Shown: positions 51,611 to 61,919, counted from the stretch's first letter. The stretch: DNA of 64,000 bases from Methanobacteriota archaeon (GCA_020348345.1 CP070748.1:161436-225435), one strand, 5' to 3'. The notes: generated by a model from the sequence alone, not told the origin. Made by a program: numbers and translations.

Positions 51611-53425
51611 CTATCTTCTCCTGAGCTTCGGGTTCAGCACGTCGTCCAACGCGTATCCTACCAGGGAGAATGACAGCACCATTGCGAGGATGCACAGGCC
51701 CGGTGGAAGGATGTACCACCATGCGCCCTTATAGAACGCCCCGAACTGGTAGGCTCCTTCCAGCATCGTTCCCCAGCTGATTACGGTTGGGTCTCCCAGA
51801 CCGAAGAAGTCCAGGAACGCCTCTGAGAATATTGCGAGGGAGATAAGCAGCACTGTGTTGGCGAAGATGAGGGGCATCACGTTGGGCATTATGTGTTTTA
51901 TGATGATGTGGCTGTCATCCGCGCCGATCGCCTTAGCCCTCTCTATGAACTGGCGCTTCTTCACACTGAGAACCTGGGCTCTCACGATCCTGGCAGTCGA
52001 AGGCCAGCTTGTCAAGCCTATAACCACTATGATCCAGATGAACTCCCTTCCGAGTATTGCCATCATAACGATCATCAGAGGGAACCACGGCAGTACAAGG
52101 AAGAAGTCCGTCGCTCTCATGAGCGTCTCGTCGGCTAGTTTTCCAAAATAACCTGCTGCGAGACCTATGAACGCGCCAAGCAAAGCTGAGATTGCCGTCG
52201 CTACAAGCCCTACAAACAAGGAAGCCCTAGCTCCATACACTGTCAAGCTCCAAATGTCCTTGCCATTGTGGTCTGTCCCCAGTGGATGAAGAAGCCCGGT
52301 TTGAGGAGACGGCGTCATCGATGGCGGCAGCGGATTGACCCATTCCTCTTCGGAGGAATCGTCTGGGAATATGTTGGGCTCGAAGTTTACATGGCGATCC
52401 GGATCCTTGACCGTTGCGAGCCATGGCGCGAAAACTGCTATGAAAACGAAGATCCACAACACGGCGAATCCTGTCATGCCAATCTTGTTTGCTTTGAAGA
52501 TACTCCACGTCTTCCTGAAGTTTCTCATATGAAGATGCAGCTTCTCGAGATCGGATTTCGTGAGCAGGGCTCTGTCCTTCCTGTATTTGACCAATGTCTG
52601 GCGAGCAAACACTACTATCAGTATCGTGGTCACTGACAACATGAGCCAGTTGCGCGACAGCCAGGTGACTTCCCTGTTCACCTGAACATACACCGTAGTA
52701 CTGTTGGTCAGTCCGGAAGCGTCCGTCACGGTGAGGAGGATCTCGTGGTTACCGCTCTTGTTGAACCAGAACGGCGCTATCTCTCCATATAGAACGACGG
52801 CACGTCCGTCGTACTCGAATTCCCAAGTATAGTTCACTATGCGGGCATTGTCCGTGCTGTTGGCCGCGCTCAGATTAACGAGGGTTCCAACCTTCACGAT
52901 TCTACTGAATGAACTTGCGATCGGAGGTTCTGTGTCCTCCTGCACGTAGTATGTGACATTGTCTGTGTCCCAGTGGCCCTCGGAGTCTGTCACATTCAGG
53001 GTTACGATGACTGTACCAGGAGTCCAGAAAGTGTAGTTGACGACGACGCCGAATAGCACCATAGGGCCTTCGTCGTCAAAGGTCCAGGTGTAGTTGACGA
53101 TGCCAACATCATCTAATGAACTCGAGCCGTCGAACCTGACTATGGAGCCCACGTAGACCGTCGCGTTGACGCCGGCGTCCGCAACGGTTTCATTGTCGTC
53201 CTGCATGAAGAGAGCCACGGTTGCTCGTTCCGACATTGCGATTTCATCGCCACACTCAAGTGCTCGGTTTCCCGTCGATCCGTCCAACGAGATCGCCACT
53301 GCGCATACGAAGGGGAAGGAGAGCACCAGTAATGATAGAATGAGACCCTCAGCCGTGTCTCTGGGCGTGCCCTCACGAGCAAAGCGCCCAGGCCCATGTT
53401 GTTCAGTCGTTCTATGAGCATTCAT
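51611..53425 (-). CDS. OppC-type ABC permease with two N-terminal PKD domains (set A)
   Basis: Residues 27-46 form a first membrane helix. Two PKD repeats follow outside the cell (about 82-161: FDGSSSLDDVGIVNYTWTFDDEG...NVTDSEG; and 167-248: NSTDNARIVNYTWEFEYDG...TVTDASG). A second helix (258-276) and then a complete OppC permease (about 305-604) follow, with IKANKIGMTGFAV-like start, EAA loop ERAKAIGADDSHIIIKHIMPN and C-terminus ALDDVLNPKLRRR. Normal OppC is about 300 residues. The PKD part may hold the binding protein or cell-surface material. Thirteen bases separate it from oppB. No ATPase gene adjoins. Confidence 0.88.
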   Translation of the reverse strand: MNAHRTTEQHGPGRFAREGTPRDTAEGLILSLLVLSFPFVCAVAISLDGSTGNRALECGDEIAMSERATVALFMQDDNETVADAGVNATVYVGSIVRFDGSSSLDDVGIVNYTWTFDDEGPMVLFGVVVNYTFWTPGTVIVTLNVTDSEGHWDTDNVTYYVQEDTEPPIASSFSRIVKVGTLVNLSAANSTDNARIVNYTWEFEYDGRAVVLYGEIAPFWFNKSGNHEILLTVTDASGLTNSTTVYVQVNREVTWLSRNWLMLSVTTILIVVFARQTLVKYRKDRALLTKSDLEKLHLHMRNFRKTWSIFKANKIGMTGFAVLWIFVFIAVFAPWLATVKDPDRHVNFEPNIFPDDSSEEEWVNPLPPSMTPSPQTGLLHPLGTDHNGKDIWSLTVYGARASLFVGLVATAISALLGAFIGLAAGYFGKLADETLMRATDFFLVLPWFPLMIVMMAILGREFIWIIVVIGLTSWPSTARIVRAQVLSVKKRQFIERAKAIGADDSHIIIKHIMPNVMPLIFANTVLLISLAIFSEAFLDFFGLGDPTVISWGTMLEGAYQFGAFYKGAWWYILPPGLCILAMVLSFSLVGYALDDVLNPKLRRR

Positions 53426-53437
53426 CTGGAGTCACCT

Positions 53438-54430
53438 TCACATCTCCACTCGTGGGTCTAGGTAGAAGTAGATAACGTCTGAGATCGCGTTTGCTATCAG
53501 GACGGCGACGGCGAAGAGGAGGAACAATGCTTGAAGGAGCGCGTAGTCCTGATTCACAACCGCGTCCCACGTCATCAGGCCTAAGCCGTCGTATGAGAAC
53601 ACCATTTCCACCATTATTGTGCCACCAAGCACCCATGCTATGCCTATGGCCATAACCGTCACAACAGGGAGCATCGCGTTTCGCATTGCGTGATTGTCCA
53701 AAATCTGCTTGTTCGACAGGCCTTTCGCTCTGGCAGTCACAATGTAGTCCTCCGTGAGAACGTCCGTCAAGGAGTTCCTCATGATTATGGCGAACTCGGC
53801 CATGATTTCAAGCGTGAACACAATCAAAGGCAATACAAGATGATAGAGTCTGCTGAGGATCTTTTCCCCCATCGTGTCGATATCCGACTGTCCAAGGAAC
53901 GGCAGCCATCCCTCGGATCCTTTTATTGGAAACCATTTGAGATAGCCGGCGAATATCATGAGCATGAAGAGCGCGAAGAGAAAAGTGGGCATGGAATAGA
54001 ACGTCAACGATATGCTCATGCTAGCCGCGTCCGCATAGGTACCCCTTCTCCATGCGGCGAACTTGCCGACGTTTATGCCCAGAATGATTGCTAGCACGGT
54101 TCCCGTTCCCAGCAGGATTATTGTGTTCATCAGAGCGGGCGCCATCACGTCCGTGACGTCCGCGTATTTACGAAGGCCCGTGCTGATACCCCAATCGAGC
54201 GTGAAGACCTGTTTTATGTAGAGGAAGTACTGCTCCCAGAGAGGTTTGTTCAGGCCGAATGCCTCGCGTATGGCTTCTTTCAGCTCCTCATTGCCTGTTT
54301 TTGGAACCAGCACACTAGTCGGATCTCCAGGCATTATGCGGAACAGGAAAAAGTTGAAGGAGATGATTATTATGAAAGTAATGAATACATACACCGTCTT
54401 CCGAGCCAGGTACGCTCTCATGTTCACCAT
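53438..54430 (-). CDS. OppB-type ABC permease (set A)
   Basis: About 330 residues. N-terminal helix with the typical FNFFLFRIMPGDPTSVLVP, then five further helices, the EAA loop VTARAKGLSNKQILDNHAMRNAMLPV and the ending YFYLDPRVEM. Forms the membrane channel with OppC. ATG 54430 (after GGAGACACAG) is preferred to the upstream frame, which is Arg/Asp-rich and not family-like; ATG 54421 is also possible. Confidence 0.92.
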   Translation of the reverse strand: MVNMRAYLARKTVYVFITFIIIISFNFFLFRIMPGDPTSVLVPKTGNEELKEAIREAFGLNKPLWEQYFLYIKQVFTLDWGISTGLRKYADVTDVMAPALMNTIILLGTGTVLAIILGINVGKFAAWRRGTYADAASMSISLTFYSMPTFLFALFMLMIFAGYLKWFPIKGSEGWLPFLGQSDIDTMGEKILSRLYHLVLPLIVFTLEIMAEFAIIMRNSLTDVLTEDYIVTARAKGLSNKQILDNHAMRNAMLPVVTVMAIGIAWVLGGTIMVEMVFSYDGLGLMTWDAVVNQDYALLQALFLLFAVAVLIANAISDVIYFYLDPRVEM

Positions 54431-54629
54431 ATGCTGTGTCTCCGTCAACTTGGACGTCTGTCGATCATCCGGGCACTGCTGTCTCCGTGTCTCTGTTTGA
54501 GATAGCGTCCGATCGGGCCTCGAAGCGTTCTTCTCAGGCGCCATATCAAGGAGTCTCGAGGCCCCCTTCATCGCGGGATCGGATCAGCGCTGAAAGAGGG
54601 CTACCTTCCCCGGAAGCTCCGATGTAGCA

Positions 54630-56582
54630 TCATTCACCGAGCGGGCTTTTCCTCTCCTCCTTCTCGCCCTTCTTCTTGCTCCTCCTCTTCAACACGACAA
54701 TTGCAGCAATAGCGGCGGCTACGACTCCAGCTCCCGCAGCCAAAGCCAACCAAGGAACCTCATCCTCGGTAGCGTCCTCCCCGGGGACAAGGTCGAAGTA
54801 GAGCGGGTTGCCTGACCAGAAGTTGTCGCAGCTCCTGGCAGGATGCGCCTCCCAGTCTCCCCATCCCGTGAAGGTGTCCGTTCTCCAAGCGTAGGTCGCT
54901 TCCGCGTAATTCAGCAGAATGAAGTACGCGTCCCTGTAGTGGATCCTCTGGCAATTGTCCACGTATATCTTGCGCTGCTCCTCATCGAACTCGCTTAGTT
55001 GTTTCGTAAAGTTTTCTTCGTACAAGGGGTTGTAATACATGTTGTCGCTCCATCCATTCCAGGATAGCTTCGATTGGACGAAGAGCTGGTAATTGGGATC
55101 GGAGTCCGAGCTCCAATACCACATGTATGTATCGTACGCGTAGCCGTAGATATAGGTACTCATCGCAGACTCGGTCATAATCGTATACTCTATGTCGATG
55201 CCAATGTCCGCAAATTCGGCCTGTATATAGGAGGCAACTTCCTTTTCCTCAGGGCATTCCTGCCTCACTGCGAGGCCATACTCCAACAGCGTCCCTTCGG
55301 GTACGAGCTCTTCTTGGACTGCATAACTGTCGGCGGTGCAGACCCTCACATCGGGTGATTCCGGGGTGAATCTGTATCCGCCTGCCTCAAGGAGATCTTC
55401 TGAGGCTTCCTTGTCGTACACATACAGCTCATCCGCCGTCGGTTCGTAATGCCACTCTTCCATTATCGGAGGAAGCATGGTCGTTGCGGGCTCTCCATAT
55501 CCAAGGTAGAACTGGTTAACGACGTATTGCTTGTCTATCGCCATCGCCATTGCCTGGCGAATGACCGGGTCCAGCCTCGAGGGGTTGGGCCCGGCATTAT
55601 TCGCATTTATCCCGAAATGCGTCCAGTAATAGGTGCATTTCTTCCCGTTGAAAGCGACAAGGTTCTTCAGCTGGCCGCTCTCCACCTTGCCCTTCAACGT
55701 ATGGTATTCCTGCGGGGGAAGCGCAGCAACGTCGAGGTCTCCGATCTCGAGCGCAAGCGCCATAGCCGTGGCATCGTCAAAGAAATGCATCTCGATCCTG
55801 TCGAACTGTATCTCTGGGCTGCCTTCCTTCTCGTACTGCCAGAAATAATCGGGGTTTTTGACCATTGTCAACTTGTCTCCAGCAAGGAACTCCTGATAGA
55901 TGTCATCAGTCACCATGAATGGACCCGTTCCTATCAAGCGCGGGTCGCTGTCTTCAAAGACTCCTTCCCATTCGAACGCTATCTGTGTGGGTGTCCAGTC
56001 TTCGAGCATGTGCTCAGGCAGTATTGGCAGCCAGATGTTCCGAGCATATGCCGCTGGCATAGGTTCCTCAGTGATCCTGTTGTAGTAGTGTACTCTGACC
56101 GTGTAGTCGTCCAAAGCTTCGGCATAGTCCATGTGATATGTGTACGGCTGATTCGCCCACATCGTCACGAAGTTCTCGCAGTTCAAGTTGATGGTGAAGA
56201 CAACATCGTCAGCGGTGAAGCGCTCCCCATCGTGCCACTTAGCGTGCTCCGTGAATTCCATGATCCATGCCGAACCATACGGTTCGTAGTCCTCGTCTAC
56301 GTACCAGTCTGTACACAGGTTGCCAACAACGTTCAGATCCTCGTCGACGACGTGTATGGAGTCATACACCAAACCGTAGAATATGTACGACGAGTCGATC
56401 TCTCCCACGTTCGGGTTCATGCTGTCGACTTTAGTCATGAACCCCATTCTCAGGATTGTCTCGTCCTCGGCCTCTCCGCGGACAACAAGCATATCGGTGG
56501 CGGCCGCTATTGGAATGGCCAACGCAACCGTTACGATAATCACTGTTCCGATTCTCAGCCCCTTCAGCCATCCACCCTGCAA
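54630..56582 (-). CDS. Oligopeptide-binding protein (SBP family 5), membrane-anchored (set A)
   Basis: Signal-type N-terminus (LKGLRIGTVIIVTVALAIPIAAA), SBP_bac_5 domain (LRMGFMTKVDSMNPNVG, KWHDGERFTADDVVFTINLN, IRQAMAMAIDKQYVV), C-terminal helix (VPWLALAAGAGVVAAAIAAIVVL) and a Lys-rich tail. TTG 56582 follows AGGGGG by about 8 bases and gives 650 residues; ATG 56636 would put 18 extra residues before the signal. A TATA (TTATAAGG, about 56757-56764) lies upstream. Closely related to the protein at 59955-61919. Confidence 0.9.
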   Translation of the reverse strand: MQGGWLKGLRIGTVIIVTVALAIPIAAATDMLVVRGEAEDETILRMGFMTKVDSMNPNVGEIDSSYIFYGLVYDSIHVVDEDLNVVGNLCTDWYVDEDYEPYGSAWIMEFTEHAKWHDGERFTADDVVFTINLNCENFVTMWANQPYTYHMDYAEALDDYTVRVHYYNRITEEPMPAAYARNIWLPILPEHMLEDWTPTQIAFEWEGVFEDSDPRLIGTGPFMVTDDIYQEFLAGDKLTMVKNPDYFWQYEKEGSPEIQFDRIEMHFFDDATAMALALEIGDLDVAALPPQEYHTLKGKVESGQLKNLVAFNGKKCTYYWTHFGINANNAGPNPSRLDPVIRQAMAMAIDKQYVVNQFYLGYGEPATTMLPPIMEEWHYEPTADELYVYDKEASEDLLEAGGYRFTPESPDVRVCTADSYAVQEELVPEGTLLEYGLAVRQECPEEKEVASYIQAEFADIGIDIEYTIMTESAMSTYIYGYAYDTYMWYWSSDSDPNYQLFVQSKLSWNGWSDNMYYNPLYEENFTKQLSEFDEEQRKIYVDNCQRIHYRDAYFILLNYAEATYAWRTDTFTGWGDWEAHPARSCDNFWSGNPLYFDLVPGEDATEDEVPWLALAAGAGVVAAAIAAIVVLKRRSKKKGEKEERKSPLGE

Positions 56583-56963
56583 CGTCCAAACCCCCTGAAG
56601 TCTAGTGTTCCACTTAAGAACCCCGGTGTGAGCCAAGGTCCCAACGATCCAATCGGAATCATGACGGCATCAACTCCGCCATCCTCAGAGTATTTGCGGA
56701 GTCACCCACCCTGTGTTCCGTTTCGGATGAACACGGAGGAATTGAATGCCCCGTACCTTATAAGTATGTTACGATGTTTGCAATGTCTCCGCGGCGAATT
56801 AAGAAATTCTTCATGATGACCCCCGCCAATCCGAAGAACAATCCAGTAGGTCTTCCAGCATATGTCTGGTTTTCAAGGCGACTCTGCATTCGAGACGAGC
56901 AAGATCTCAGGCGGCTTCATGAGACATTATCTCCTGCCTTTCCCGATCTCCTGCGCTCCGTCC
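56583..56963. other. Intergenic stretch between transporter sets A and B
   Basis: No gene seen. It holds the set A promoter (TTATAAGG on the minus strand) with a predicted leader of about 150 bases, and the end of set B. Confidence 0.5.
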
Positions 56964-58754
56964 TTATCGCTTCCTGAGCTTCGGATTCAGCACGTCATCA
57001 AGAGCATAGCCGATGAGTGAGAACGACAGCACCATGGCGAGGATTGCCACGCTAGGAGGTACGTACCACCACCACGATCCCGCGTAGAAAGCGCCGAAAT
57101 TGTAGGCCGCTTCGAGCATATTGCCCCAGCTGATTACTTGGGTATCCCCGAGGCCAAAGAAGCTGAGGAAGGCTTCTGAGAATATAGCGAGGGAGATCAG
57201 CAACACAGTGTTGGCGAATATGAGCGGCATCACGTTGGGCATTATGTGCTTGGATATGATGTGCGCGTCTCCCGCGCCGATGGCCCTCGCCCTCTCTATG
57301 AACTGTCGTTCCTTCACTGTCAGCACCTGTGACCTCACGATCCTGGCAGTCGAAGGCCAGCTTGTCAAGCCTATAACCACTATGATCCAGATGAACTCCC
57401 TTCCGAGTATTGCCATCATGACGATCATCAGGGGGAACCATGGCAGGACGAGGAAGAAGTCCGTCACCCTCATGAGTGTCTCGTCGGCAAGTCTTCCAAA
57501 GTAGCCCGCCGACAAACCGATAGCCGCGCCGAGTAACGCCGATATTGCAGTGGCGGCCAAACCGACTATCAATGACGCCCTTGCTCCATACATCGTCATG
57601 CTCCAGACGTCGTGGCCGAGATGGTCCGTTCCCAGGGGATGCACGAAACCGGTGAACTCGGACGGCGACAGCATCGGCGGTAGGGGGTTCACCCATTCGT
57701 CAGCTGGCTGGCTGGGTTCGAGGCTGCGGTTGTTGAGCGGGTCCTTCACTGTTGAAAGCCACGGTGCGAACACCGCCATGACGACGAAAGCCATGATCAT
57801 GATGAATCCTCCGAACCCAAGACGATTCGCCTTGAATATCCTCCAAGTCTTCATGAAGTTCGTCCAGCTCAGATGCAGCTTCTCGATATCCTTCGGTGTT
57901 AGCAGAGTGTGGTCTCTGCGGTACTTGGAGATCACATAGTAGGCGACTGATAGCCCCACTGCCAAGGCGACGATTAGTCTCAGCCAGTGCTCCGAGAGCC
58001 AGGTCGGCGGATTTCTGATGGTGACGTATATGGTGGTGCTGTTTTCCAATCCTGAGAAGTCCCTTACTGTGAGGACGACCTCGTACACCCCGGTTCTATT
58101 GAACCAGAACGCCGCAGTGATGCCGTACAGCACCACCACCTCGTTGTCGTAGGTGAAAGCCCAAGTGAAGTTGGCGATGCCCGCGTTGTCAGTGGAATAG
58201 TTCGCGGTGAGCAACACTCTCTGTCCGACGGTAGCGGACCTGTTCGACGTTTCCGCAATCGGAGGTTCGATGTCCTCTAAGACGGTGACAGTCGTATCAT
58301 CGGTGTCCCAGTTGCCTTCGGCGTCTGAGGCATTCAGCGTGATTACGAAGACACCAGCAGTCCAGAACGTGTAGTTGACGACTTCGCCGTACAGCACTAC
58401 AGGGCCTTCGTCGTCAAAGGTCCAAGTGTAGTTGACAACTCCCACATCATCAGTCGAATCTGATCCGCTCAGTGCCACGGCCTGGCCAACAAACGACTCC
58501 TCAATCGAGGCCTCGGCTGATGCCACGGGGGCCGTCACGTCCTGGGCAAGAGTGAGCGACGAGATAGCTGTGTTGCCGCTCATCGTAAGCGGCTCCTGCT
58601 CGTCCAGCCCGCAACAACTCGGCACGGAGGTCAGCAGAAGAGTCGGTATAATCAGCGTCAGCAGTAATGCCCCGTTCCTGCCGTACCTTGAACGCCAAGG
58701 GGAGGGTGCTTCGGACGTCGCTGATCTGTGTGCAATCATCGATATCACTCTCAA
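56964..58754 (-). CDS. OppC-type ABC permease with two N-terminal PKD domains (set B)
   Basis: 596 residues, the same architecture as the set A protein: signal or first helix (about 30-46), PKD1 (SGSDSTDDVGVVNYTWTFDDEGPVVLYGE...), PKD2 (NYSTDNAGIANFTWAFTYDNEVV...), a helix, then the OppC permease ending ALDDVLNPKLRKR. EAA loop: ERARAIGAGDAHIISKHIMPN. ATG 58754 overlaps the oppB TGA (ATGA). Parts of the permease are almost identical to set A even at the DNA level, while the PKD region has diverged. Confidence 0.88.
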   Translation of the reverse strand: MRVISMIAHRSATSEAPSPWRSRYGRNGALLLTLIIPTLLLTSVPSCCGLDEQEPLTMSGNTAISSLTLAQDVTAPVASAEASIEESFVGQAVALSGSDSTDDVGVVNYTWTFDDEGPVVLYGEVVNYTFWTAGVFVITLNASDAEGNWDTDDTTVTVLEDIEPPIAETSNRSATVGQRVLLTANYSTDNAGIANFTWAFTYDNEVVVLYGITAAFWFNRTGVYEVVLTVRDFSGLENSTTIYVTIRNPPTWLSEHWLRLIVALAVGLSVAYYVISKYRRDHTLLTPKDIEKLHLSWTNFMKTWRIFKANRLGFGGFIMIMAFVVMAVFAPWLSTVKDPLNNRSLEPSQPADEWVNPLPPMLSPSEFTGFVHPLGTDHLGHDVWSMTMYGARASLIVGLAATAISALLGAAIGLSAGYFGRLADETLMRVTDFFLVLPWFPLMIVMMAILGREFIWIIVVIGLTSWPSTARIVRSQVLTVKERQFIERARAIGAGDAHIISKHIMPNVMPLIFANTVLLISLAIFSEAFLSFFGLGDTQVISWGNMLEAAYNFGAFYAGSWWWYVPPSVAILAMVLSFSLIGYALDDVLNPKLRKR

Positions 58755-59752
58755 ATCCTCACCCTCGGGTCAAGGTATACGTAGGCAATATCAGCGATGA
58801 AGTTCGCGACGAGCACTGCGAGGGCCATCAGCAGGAACAGCGCCTGCAGCAGCGCGTAGTCCTGGGCGAGCACTGCATCCCAGGTCATGAGCCCCAGCCC
58901 CTCATAGGAGAAGACCATCTCGACCATAATCGTCCCTCCCAGTACCCAGCCAATGCTTATCGCCATGACAGTGACGACAGGAAGAAGGGCGTTTCTCATG
59001 GCATGGTCGTTCAGTATCTGCTTGTTTGACAATCCCTTTGCTCTCGCCGTGACGATGTAATCCTCAGTCAATACGTCGGTGAGGGAGTTTCTCATGATTA
59101 TCGCAAACTCAGCCATGATCTCGAGCGTAAATGCGGTGAGCGGCAGAACCAGGTGATACAGTCTGCTGATCAGTTTCGCACCCAATCCCATGTCGTCGAT
59201 GTCAACATCACCAGCGAATGGAAGATATCCCTCAGAACCCCTTATCGGAAACCATTCCAGATTCCCGGCAAATACCACCAACATGAATAGCGCAAACAAG
59301 AATGTAGGCATCGAGTAGAAGACGAGCGCCGCGCTCATCGTGATCGCGTCAGAAGGCTTTCCGCGTCTCCACGCGGCGAACTTGCCCAGATTCACGCCTA
59401 TGATAATAGCCAGCACCGTGCCGGTGCCGAGGAGGATCACGGTATTCATCAGTGCTGGACGCATGATCTCCATAATGTCCGCATATTTACGCACCCCTGT
59501 CGAAATGCCCCAGTCAAGGGTGAAGACCTGGACGATGTAATCAACGTATTGATTTGCCAATGGTTTGTCGAGCGAGAAGTTCTCGTAGATGGCCTGTCTC
59601 AGCTCCGAATCCATCCCCGTTCTTGGTGCAAGAACGGCTGCCGGGTCACCCGGCATGATTCTGAAGAGGAAGAAATTGAAGGAGATTATAACCATGAGGG
59701 TGATGAAGACATACACTAGCTTGCGGATTATGTAGGCCCTCTTGCTCACCAC
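58751..59752 (-). CDS. OppB-type ABC permease (set B)
   Basis: 333 residues: FNFFLFRIMPGDPAAVLAP, six helices, EAA loop VTARAKGLSNKQILNDHAMRNALLPV, ending VYLDPRVRI. Very close to set A OppB. Coupled to the PKD-OppC gene by a 4-base overlap; the binding-protein gene is about 200 bases upstream in the same direction. Confidence 0.92.
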   Translation of the reverse strand: MVSKRAYIIRKLVYVFITLMVIISFNFFLFRIMPGDPAAVLAPRTGMDSELRQAIYENFSLDKPLANQYVDYIVQVFTLDWGISTGVRKYADIMEIMRPALMNTVILLGTGTVLAIIIGVNLGKFAAWRRGKPSDAITMSAALVFYSMPTFLFALFMLVVFAGNLEWFPIRGSEGYLPFAGDVDIDDMGLGAKLISRLYHLVLPLTAFTLEIMAEFAIIMRNSLTDVLTEDYIVTARAKGLSNKQILNDHAMRNALLPVVTVMAISIGWVLGGTIMVEMVFSYEGLGLMTWDAVLAQDYALLQALFLLMALAVLVANFIADIAYVYLDPRVRI

Positions 59753-59954
59753 GGTCTTTCCCGCTCCTCTTCTGTGTTCTCATTCATCCTTTCCGCACAT
59801 TGGCCGAAAGGGGCCTTGGTTTGGCTTCCGAATCCCCGGGGCTCTCGAAAGGCGCCATCTCCTCTTCGGCGACTTTCCGGCGCTCGTCCAAAGCGTTTGT
59901 ATGGCTCGAAGTCCTGTCCGGTCTCTTCCCTTCGAGCCATTTTGTGGTTTCTGT

Positions 59955-61919
59955 CTACTCCCCCAGAGGACTGCCTTCATCCTTCTCCTTCTTCTTGCCC
60001 TTCTTGCCCTTCATCTTCACGAGAACGACGGCGGCGACGACAGCTGCAACCACTATGGCCAGGCTCGCGCCTATCAGCAGCCACGGTATGGGCTCATCCC
60101 CTTCTCCGATGTACTTGAGGTCGAAGTACAGGGGATTGCCTGACCAGAAGTTGTCAACGCTGCGACCAGGATGAGCCTCCCAGTCGCCCCAACCCTCGAA
60201 GGTGTCCGTTCTCCAGGCGTAGGTCTGATCTACATACGCCAGTATTATGTAATACGCATCGAGGTAGTTGGCCCTCTGACAGTTGTCGACATATATCTTG
60301 CGCTGCTCCTCATCGAACTCCTGAACGGAAGCGAAGAAGTTCTCCTCGTAGACTTCATTGTAGTACATGTTGTCGTTCCAGCCGCTGTACGAAGGCGTTG
60401 CCTGGCAGAACAACTGATACATCGGGTCCACGTCTGCGCTCCAGTACCACATCATCGTATCATATGCGTAGCTGTAGACCTCGTTACCGAGAGCCGCCTC
60501 GGTCATCACGGTGTAGGTGATGTCAATTCCGATGTCTCCCCATTCGCCCTGCACGTACTGTGCTATGAGTCTCTCTTCCGGATACTCCTGTCGTATGGCC
60601 ATCTCATACTCTAGCAGGGTTCCCTCGGGAACGAGTTCCTCAACAACCGCGTAGCTGTCAGCGGTGCAGACCCTCACATCGGGCGACTCCGGGGTATACC
60701 TGTATCCCCCCGCCTCAAGGAGGTCCTCTGCCGCTTCCTTGTCGTAAACGTACAGCTCATCCGCAGTCGGTTCGTAGTGCCACTTCTCGTTGACAGGCGG
60801 GATGAGCGTCGTACCCACCTCTGCGAAGCCGAGATAGTGATTGTTGATGATGTACTCCTTGTCGGTGGCCATCGCCATGGCCTGTCTGATAACGGGATCA
60901 AGTCTCGAGGGGTTCGGGCCCGCGTTGTTCGCATTGACGGCAATCTCCGTCCAGTACTGAGTGCACTTCGGGCTGTCATGTGCGACTATATCGTCGACCT
61001 CCCCGTTCTGAACCTTGCTCTTCATCGTCCTGTACTCGGGCGGCGGGAACTGGGCAACGTCCAGCTCTCCGTTCTCCAGTGCTATGGCCATAGCAGTGGC
61101 ATCGTCGAAGAAGACCATCTCTATCTCATCGAACTCGATTACCCACTCACCAAGCGGCTCCTTCGTCCACTCCCAGTGGTAATTCGGATTCCTCTCGAGG
61201 GTTAGTTTGTTGCCGTCGAGCCACTCCTGGCGGATATCCTCCGTCGCCATGAATGGCCCGGTGCCGACTATGGGCGGCTCCGAGTCGTCAAAAGTGCCGT
61301 CCCAGTTGAAGCTGATGTAAGTGGCTGAGTGCTCCTCCAGCAGGTGTTGCGGCAGAGCATATATGCATATCATCTGTGCGTACGCCGCAGGCATCGGCTC
61401 GCCTGTGGCGCGATCGAAGAAGTGAATGCGGAAGGTGTCTTCATCGACTGCTTCGGCGTAATCCATGAAGTAGGCGTAAGGCTGGAATGCCCACATCGTG
61501 ACGTAGTTCTGGCAGTTCAGATTCACGGTGTAGACGAAATCATCAACTGTGAGGTCCTCTCCGTCATGCCATTTGACATCCTGTGCTATATCCATCTCCC
61601 ATACAGATCCATACGGCTCATAGCTTGGGTCAACTTCTGAACGCGTGACAAGGTTGCCGACGATGTTCATGTCCTCGTCGATGCACTGGAATGTGTCGTA
61701 CACGAGCCCGTAGAAGACATAAGCTGCGTCCACTAGTCCCACATTCGGATTCATGCTGTCGACCTTCTGCATGAATCCTATCTTGAGCGTTCCTCCCTCA
61801 CCTGCAGCTGCGGCGTTTCCCACGAAATTGTTGATTATGCCACTCACTGGAATCGCCAGCAACACCGCGACCAGAATCGAACTCCAAATTCTCATGTGTC
61901 CAAAACCTCGCAAACTCAT
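59955..61919 (-). CDS. Oligopeptide-binding protein (SBP family 5), membrane-anchored (set B)
   Basis: 654 residues: signal (MRIWSSILVAVLLAIPVSGIINNFVG), SBP_bac_5 domain (LKIGFMQKVDSMNPNVG, VKWHDGEDLTVDDFVYTVNLN, IRQAMAMATDKEYI), C-terminal helix (IPWLLIGASLAIVVAAVVAAVVLV) and a Lys/Gly tail ending SPLGE as in set A. ATG 61919 follows GGGGGAAGAG. First gene of set B. The shared ending and helix indicate recent duplication of the whole set. Confidence 0.92.
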   Translation of the reverse strand: MSLRGFGHMRIWSSILVAVLLAIPVSGIINNFVGNAAAAGEGGTLKIGFMQKVDSMNPNVGLVDAAYVFYGLVYDTFQCIDEDMNIVGNLVTRSEVDPSYEPYGSVWEMDIAQDVKWHDGEDLTVDDFVYTVNLNCQNYVTMWAFQPYAYFMDYAEAVDEDTFRIHFFDRATGEPMPAAYAQMICIYALPQHLLEEHSATYISFNWDGTFDDSEPPIVGTGPFMATEDIRQEWLDGNKLTLERNPNYHWEWTKEPLGEWVIEFDEIEMVFFDDATAMAIALENGELDVAQFPPPEYRTMKSKVQNGEVDDIVAHDSPKCTQYWTEIAVNANNAGPNPSRLDPVIRQAMAMATDKEYIINNHYLGFAEVGTTLIPPVNEKWHYEPTADELYVYDKEAAEDLLEAGGYRYTPESPDVRVCTADSYAVVEELVPEGTLLEYEMAIRQEYPEERLIAQYVQGEWGDIGIDITYTVMTEAALGNEVYSYAYDTMMWYWSADVDPMYQLFCQATPSYSGWNDNMYYNEVYEENFFASVQEFDEEQRKIYVDNCQRANYLDAYYIILAYVDQTYAWRTDTFEGWGDWEAHPGRSVDNFWSGNPLYFDLKYIGEGDEPIPWLLIGASLAIVVAAVVAAVVLVKMKGKKGKKKEKDEGSPLGE

